DNA of 9,228 bases from Chloroflexota bacterium (GTDB taxonomy: Bacteria; Chloroflexota; Anaerolineae; Promineifilales; Promineifilaceae): NCBI GenBank assembly GCA_008501785.1, contig QQUD01000363.1, positions 1-9,228 of the forward strand, read 5' to 3'. Positions 6,305-9,228 of this stretch are shown here, one piece after another; within the stretch, counting starts at the first letter, position 1, and the number at the start of each line of letters is the position of its first letter. A program made the position numbers and the translations under genes. Below the pieces are notes generated by a model. That model was not told the DNA's origin and made no database searches. It worked only from the letters and a program-made list of their open reading frames with translations.

Positions 6305-6366
6305 GAGATTTAGAGATTAGGAAGTTAAGAGATTTGGAATGCTCAATCTCTCAATCTCCCAATCTC
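6305..6366. repeat. Intergenic array of GAGATT/AATCTC on an 8-base lattice
   Basis: GAGATT occurs at 6305, 6313 and 6329, with a degenerate GAAGTT at 6321. Its reverse complement AATCTC occurs at 6345, 6353 and 6361. All starts fall on the same 8-base register, so the element is two opposed octamer arrays forming an imperfect hairpin. It abuts the TAG of the 148-aa winged-helix gene (6369-6367) and fills most of the 107-bp gap before the MoaD-like gene. It could be a terminator-like structure or a small mobile repeat. Confidence 0.65.
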
Positions 6367-6816
6367 CTAATCAATAATAGGCCGAATACCCTGATAAATG
6401 CGGGGTCCGCCAATCGTTCTCAAAACAACACTTGTGGGGCGATGCACTTTTTCTGCAATTTCTGTCGCTGTCATCGGTTGATTGGCATTCGCCAACAACA
6501 CACAAAATACGGCGTCTACCAGTGAGGATTTCGTTACAAAATCATCAGGCAGCTTGCTAAAATAAGTTTGCACCACATACTGAAATCCATCGACGCGATG
6601 TACTTCACCCGTATTTGCATTAACCAAATCAACTTCTTCTGAACTTGAATCAAAGGCCGATTCATCTTCAATGGACAGTCGGCTGAATAAATAAGTTTTC
6701 AAATCTAGCTGCGATTTATCCCACCATTCATAATCGATATAAAATTGGGTATCAGCAGATACACGTTTTAATGATGACGTTTTTAGTTTTGGACGAGGAC
6801 TTTTGCTCAAAATCAC
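6367..6816 (-). CDS. Unrecognised small protein with a C-terminal winged-helix-like segment
   Basis: 149 aa if read from the GTG at 6816. An AGAGG at 6822-6818 is only one base from that GTG but seven bases from the TTG at 6810, so initiation at the TTG (147 aa) is at least as likely. I do not recognise the family. The N-terminus is basic (KSPRPKLKTSSLKR), then comes a Trp-rich acidic stretch with EWWDKSQLDLKTYLF (about 30-44). The C-terminal 50 residues read as a helix-turn-helix: ANQPMTATEIAEKV followed by a second helix and a beta-wing-like IYQGIRP. The gene starts 11 nt after the larger winged-helix protein, so the two are surely co-translated and may act together. DNA or RNA binding is inferred only from this HTH-like pattern and the basic N-terminus. 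Confidence 0.75.
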   Translation of the reverse strand: MILSKSPRPKLKTSSLKRVSADTQFYIDYEWWDKSQLDLKTYLFSRLSIEDESAFDSSSEEVDLVNANTGEVHRVDGFQYVVQTYFSKLPDDFVTKSSLVDAVFCVLLANANQPMTATEIAEKVHRPTSVVLRTIGGPRIYQGIRPIID

Positions 6817-6827
6817 ACCTCTACAGA

Positions 6828-8414
6828 TTATTTGCCGCTTTCTTGCCAGCGTACACGATCAAACTGCCAATAATGATCCCCAACCGGGATGAATGCCGGA
6901 TGACGAACCAACTCAGCAAATAACGGACCAGGGGGAACCCGTCTTAACATGTTAATAGCACTATATAAAGTTTTAGCATGAACTGTGCTTTGCGGTGTTA
7001 AGTCGGCTAATGTGTTAAATAGCTCTGCCAAAAGTGAGGCAATAGTACGCCGCTGTGTTTCAGCTCGTCGCCACAAGGCATCGATTGCGGCTGTTACATC
7101 TGTGCCCACAATCAGCAAATCGTCAAAGCCACAGCCAATTGACCGCTTCATCAATTCGAAATTAATGCGGTTGTCAACGGCCGTTGCCAATCTCACCCAT
7201 TCCCGCTGCGCACGTCGGCGATCAAATCCTAGCAAAACAACACCCGGCTCGGGTCCTGGCTTCAAATGCACAAACCCACCAATCGGAATGCCATTCTTTT
7301 CATACCAGTCGCCCAGCCCATAAATATAGTTGTCTTCTAAAACAACCCACCCCACAATCTCATCATTCGTGACCTCATCTTTAAACAGCACACGTTGGCG
7401 AGGAGAACTGCCTAATGGCAGCATCTTCCTGATTTTTGAGCTGAGTGGCATGGTACCGGCCCAGCGGTGTGGGAATAATAAGGTGAATTCAATAGATTCT
7501 GGTATTTCGGATTGCTGCAAGTCAGATAATTCGTCATCCAATTCACGCTCCAAAGCCAGCAGTTGTGGGCTGAGCAGCGCTCGGTCATGTGGAATCGACC
7601 TATAGGCCAAACGGCCTGGCGTTTCTTTAACACCATCTGGTTCCAGTCGGCGCAGATGCCAAACAACATCACCTTTGGGTGCTATTTCATCAAATCGCTC
7701 ATCATTTAGCAATGCATAATTCAAAGAAAAACGAAGCACACTGACATCTAGCGAAGGGTCCATATCCAAATGCGGTAAGATGTCATCTGTCCTCAATGGA
7801 CCACCTTCACTCATTTCTAAAACAGCTTCAGCTAGATGCAAATGACCGATATTGACATCGGCCATCATTTGTTTGACAAACCACTCTTTGCCTAATCGTA
7901 CAAATTCATCACGGGCTAACATTGCCTGAGAGACGGCATCGGCAACGAGATTTCCATATTGAGAGACCAGAGCATCTACGTCGACATCTTCAATGCTGGT
8001 TACTAATTCAACAGTGCCAATGTTTAAAAACTGTTCATTTTGAAAATCGGCGGCAAATTCGCGGGGCTTTTTATCAATTTCCACAGCGATGACATTAAAT
8101 TCACCATATTGTGGGTTATACCCATCACGCATACCGGTTACTTCCCCTTGCGCAAATTGCATCGTAGGGAAAACGAGCTGATCGCCAACTTCAAAGCTAT
8201 TTTGTGGTTGGTAGATGGTTCGCCCAGACAATAACCGTTCGATTCGCTGTACTTCCAAGGTGACACGGTAGCGAATGATGACTTGGGCAATCTCCACAAC
8301 CGTTTGCGGCTTTTCGACTTCTAATAAATGATTGTATATTTGTTCAATATCGGTATCGTCGAGGGCAAAATCTGCCTCCCAATATTTTGATGTGTTTGTT
8401 TGAGGCTGAATCAC
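6828..8414 (-). CDS. Unrecognised 528-aa protein with several predicted winged-helix segments
   Basis: Starts at GTG 8414, supported by AGGAG (8426-8422) seven bases upstream, and ends at TAA 6830-6828. No known family comes to mind. Reading its pattern: residues 20-70 are helical with an HTH-like VVEIAQVIIRYR; 74-115 are beta-rich (FEVGDQLVFP, then NPQYGEF), like a small barrel; 190-256 resemble a HARE/RpoE-delta-type winged helix (GGPLRTDDILPHL, later DERFDEI and VVWHL); 300-400 form a mixed domain with LFPHRWAGTMPLSSKIRKMLP; and 480-520 again look like a winged helix ending FIPVGDHYWQFD. There is no signal peptide or membrane segment. It heads a two-gene unit behind a good promoter. A chromatin- or transcription-linked role is plausible, but it rests on fold-like patterns alone. 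Confidence 0.85.
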   Translation of the reverse strand: MIQPQTNTSKYWEADFALDDTDIEQIYNHLLEVEKPQTVVEIAQVIIRYRVTLEVQRIERLLSGRTIYQPQNSFEVGDQLVFPTMQFAQGEVTGMRDGYNPQYGEFNVIAVEIDKKPREFAADFQNEQFLNIGTVELVTSIEDVDVDALVSQYGNLVADAVSQAMLARDEFVRLGKEWFVKQMMADVNIGHLHLAEAVLEMSEGGPLRTDDILPHLDMDPSLDVSVLRFSLNYALLNDERFDEIAPKGDVVWHLRRLEPDGVKETPGRLAYRSIPHDRALLSPQLLALERELDDELSDLQQSEIPESIEFTLLFPHRWAGTMPLSSKIRKMLPLGSSPRQRVLFKDEVTNDEIVGWVVLEDNYIYGLGDWYEKNGIPIGGFVHLKPGPEPGVVLLGFDRRRAQREWVRLATAVDNRINFELMKRSIGCGFDDLLIVGTDVTAAIDALWRRAETQRRTIASLLAELFNTLADLTPQSTVHAKTLYSAINMLRRVPPGPLFAELVRHPAFIPVGDHYWQFDRVRWQESGK

Positions 8415-8421
8415 AAACTAT

Positions 8422-8426
8422 CTCCT
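8422..8426 (-). promoter_or_regulatory. Shine-Dalgarno fixing the GTG start at 8414
   Basis: AGGAG (8426-8422) with a seven-base spacer to GTG 8414. The match is strong, so the rare-type start codon is credible. Confidence 0.65.
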
Positions 8427-8477
8427 CTCATCTGGGGCGAAAATTTTTTTGAGGTTTAGACTCTTATGCAAGCAGAG

Positions 8478-8506
8478 ATTATAGCTGATATGGATACCAT
8501 CGCCAA
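8478..8506 (-). promoter_or_regulatory. Sigma70-type promoter of the winged-helix gene pair
   Basis: On the minus strand TTGGCG (8506-8501) and a perfect TATAAT (8483-8478) are separated by 17 bases. The -35 matches four of six consensus bases. Transcription would start near 8471, giving a leader of about 57 nt that ends in the AGGAG ribosome site. The -35 lies three bases beyond the hairpin at 8510-8545, which marks the boundary with the upstream peptidase gene. Confidence 0.65.
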
Positions 8507-8509
8507 TTG

Positions 8510-8545
8510 CACACCTGACAGGTTTTTGAAAACCTGTCAGGTGTG
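8510..8545. repeat. Dispersed CCTGACAG hairpin, copy 2; 17-bp perfect inverted repeat
   Basis: CACACCTGACAGGTTTT (8510-8526) is followed by a two-base centre and its exact reverse complement (8529-8545). Each arm is itself a near-palindrome (ACCTG-A-CAGGT). The core CCTGACAG-N12-CTGTCAGG is shared with 2051-2078. It begins two bases after the stop of the M23 peptidase gene, the position of a terminator, but no T-run follows on the minus strand. Cruciform formation or protection of the mRNA 3' end are alternatives. Confidence 0.8.
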
Positions 8546-8547
8546 GA

Positions 8548-9228
8548 TTATGGGAAGATGGATTGCAACCATTGATCGCCGTCCACAGGTACATCCATAA
8601 TGCGTAAATCCCAATGTAAATGGGGTCCAGTTGAAAGTCCGGTTGAGCCACCAGCTCCGATTGGGAGACCGGCCGCCACCTCATCGCCTTGATTGACAAA
8701 AATTTCTGATAAATGAAAATATGCGGACATAATGCCAACACCATGGTTGATAATAACGGTTTGTCCCCGTAGTTCTAAATCACCTGTGTAAACAATGATT
8801 CCATTTGCTGGCGCCAGGATGGGTGTGCCAATGGTTCCTGAAAAATCTATCCCGGAATGGTAGATGGTGATAGGGCCGCCATTGTAGGAACGGCCGTCTC
8901 CATACCCCGCAGTCACCACTGTGCTCGTTACCGGAACTTGAAACATATCATCCCACAGCAGCGGCTCTGTAAACTCACTGTAAATAGTAGAAAGGAAGGC
9001 ATCCTCTTCCTGCCGCACTTCTGGGGCCAGCAGGGGGGCTAATTCTTCGGATACAACAATTTGTTGCGTACCATAATTGCCAGATTGAATGGGTACGTTT
9101 TGCTGGAATGGCTGCCAGGGGCGATTGCCAGACCCTTCTAACCGAAGCGTATATTCTCCCGGTTCTGTAAAAGCATCGATACCTACCAGGGCGGCAAATC
9201 CATCTTCATGCGGAAAAAAGCGCAGAGA
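8548..9228 (-). CDS. M23 (LytM-type) peptidoglycan endopeptidase, 5' end outside the window
   Basis: 226 residues are visible, open to the window edge at 9228; the stop is TAA 8550-8548. The valine codon at 9018 (GTG) could be mistaken for a start, but the frame continues upstream with family-like sequence. Numbering from the edge: residues about 4-32 are a beta-sandwich piece (ALVGIDAFTEPGEYTLRL) seen N-terminal to M23 domains. The catalytic domain runs about 98-224, with zinc ligands His124 and Asp128 in YHSGIDFSG, His205 in PHLHWD, and active-site histidines His172 (YFHLSE) and His203. All M23 key residues are present, so it should be an active, probably exported glycyl/D-amino-acid endopeptidase acting on the cell wall; the signal peptide would lie outside the window. 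It appears to be a separate transcription unit ending at the hairpin at 8510-8545. Confidence 0.92.
   Translation of the reverse strand, partial: SLRFFPHEDGFAALVGIDAFTEPGEYTLRLEGSGNRPWQPFQQNVPIQSGNYGTQQIVVSEELAPLLAPEVRQEEDAFLSTIYSEFTEPLLWDDMFQVPVTSTVVTAGYGDGRSYNGGPITIYHSGIDFSGTIGTPILAPANGIIVYTGDLELRGQTVIINHGVGIMSAYFHLSEIFVNQGDEVAAGLPIGAGGSTGLSTGPHLHWDLRIMDVPVDGDQWLQSIFP

Larger units (their letters stand above)
581..8897. repeat. Highly iterated palindrome AACGGCCGTT, dispersed through the genes
   Basis: Perfect 10-mers lie at 581-590, 2726-2735, 5961-5970, 6083-6092 and 7176-7185. Three of these extend to 12-bp palindromes (5960-5971, 6082-6093, 7175-7186). The inner octamer ACGGCCGT also occurs at 1853-1860 and 8890-8897. 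One-sided copies keeping GGCCGT lie at 726-732, 1815-1821, 2479-2485 and 5427-5433; a near miss (AAACAGCCGTTT on the plus strand) is at 5001-5012. By chance one expects about 0.14 octamers in 9.2 kb, against seven seen. All copies are inside coding sequence. Most are read as ACG-GCC (Thr-Ala), but two are CGG-CCG (Arg-Pro) and one is GGC-CGT (Gly-Arg), so the signal is in the DNA and not only in the protein. Confidence 0.75.

Noticed and set aside
2049..8545. The two CCTGACAG hairpins as CRISPR repeats
   Set aside because: Only two copies, more than 6 kb apart, with no regular spacers and no cas genes.
8670..8675. CGGCCG inside the peptidase gene as another copy of the iterated palindrome
   Set aside because: The flanks are C and C (CCGGCCGC context), without the A/T sides shared by the others; counted as chance.
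8418..8744. 108-aa minus-strand frame overlapping the peptidase end
   Set aside because: It covers the M23 C-terminal codons in another frame, then runs through the hairpin and the promoter; no conserved pattern.
8548..9018. M23 gene starting at GTG 9018
   Set aside because: The same frame is open to the window edge and encodes a beta-sandwich segment typical of these proteins, so the gene is longer and the GTG is an internal valine.

Overview
The window carries nine protein-coding genes, all on the minus strand and tightly packed (about 95% coding), at moderate GC (judged by eye, just under 50%). The best fit is a member of the Chloroflexota (Anaerolineae-like). Three uncharacterised genes at the low-coordinate end (an SCO1664-type kinase-fold protein, a DUF3090 protein and an MSMEG_4193-type histidine phosphatase) form a set known mainly from Actinobacteria and Chloroflexota, and the GC content is too low for a typical actinobacterium. 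No tRNA, rRNA, CRISPR array, insertion sequence or phage gene was seen.

In transcription order (high to low coordinates), the window opens inside a LytM/M23 peptidoglycan endopeptidase gene whose 5' part lies outside. Two bases after its stop is a 17-bp perfect inverted repeat, and just beyond that a near-consensus sigma70-type promoter (TTGGCG-N17-TATAAT). This promoter probably drives a two-gene unit of unrecognised proteins with predicted winged-helix segments (528 and about 148 aa). A 107-bp gap built on an 8-base repeat lattice follows. Next come a MoaD/ThiS-like ubiquitin-fold protein with a tail after its Gly-Gly, then mreC, mreD and mrdA (PBP2), with gaps of 13 nt, a 4-nt overlap and 12 nt. 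This is the core of the lateral-wall elongation machinery, without mreB or rodA in view. A 103-bp gap with a second copy of the CCTGACAG hairpin separates mrdA from the phosphatase, DUF3090 and kinase-fold genes.

The joint theme is cell-wall elongation (M23 hydrolase, MreC, MreD, PBP2) beside a conserved module of unknown function that pairs a kinase-fold protein with a phosphatase-fold protein. A functional link between the two blocks is inference from proximity only.

The most unusual DNA-level signal is a highly iterated palindrome, AACGGCCGTT. There are five perfect 10-mers, seven copies of the inner 8-mer ACGGCCGT, and four more one-sided copies. All are inside genes and fall in three reading-frame registers, which recalls the HIP1 octamer of cyanobacteria. 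Other leads are the loss of the zinc-ribbon cysteines in the DUF3090 protein, the post-GlyGly tail on the MoaD-like protein, a DxDGN-type repeat insert in PBP2, and a polybasic tail on the phosphatase.
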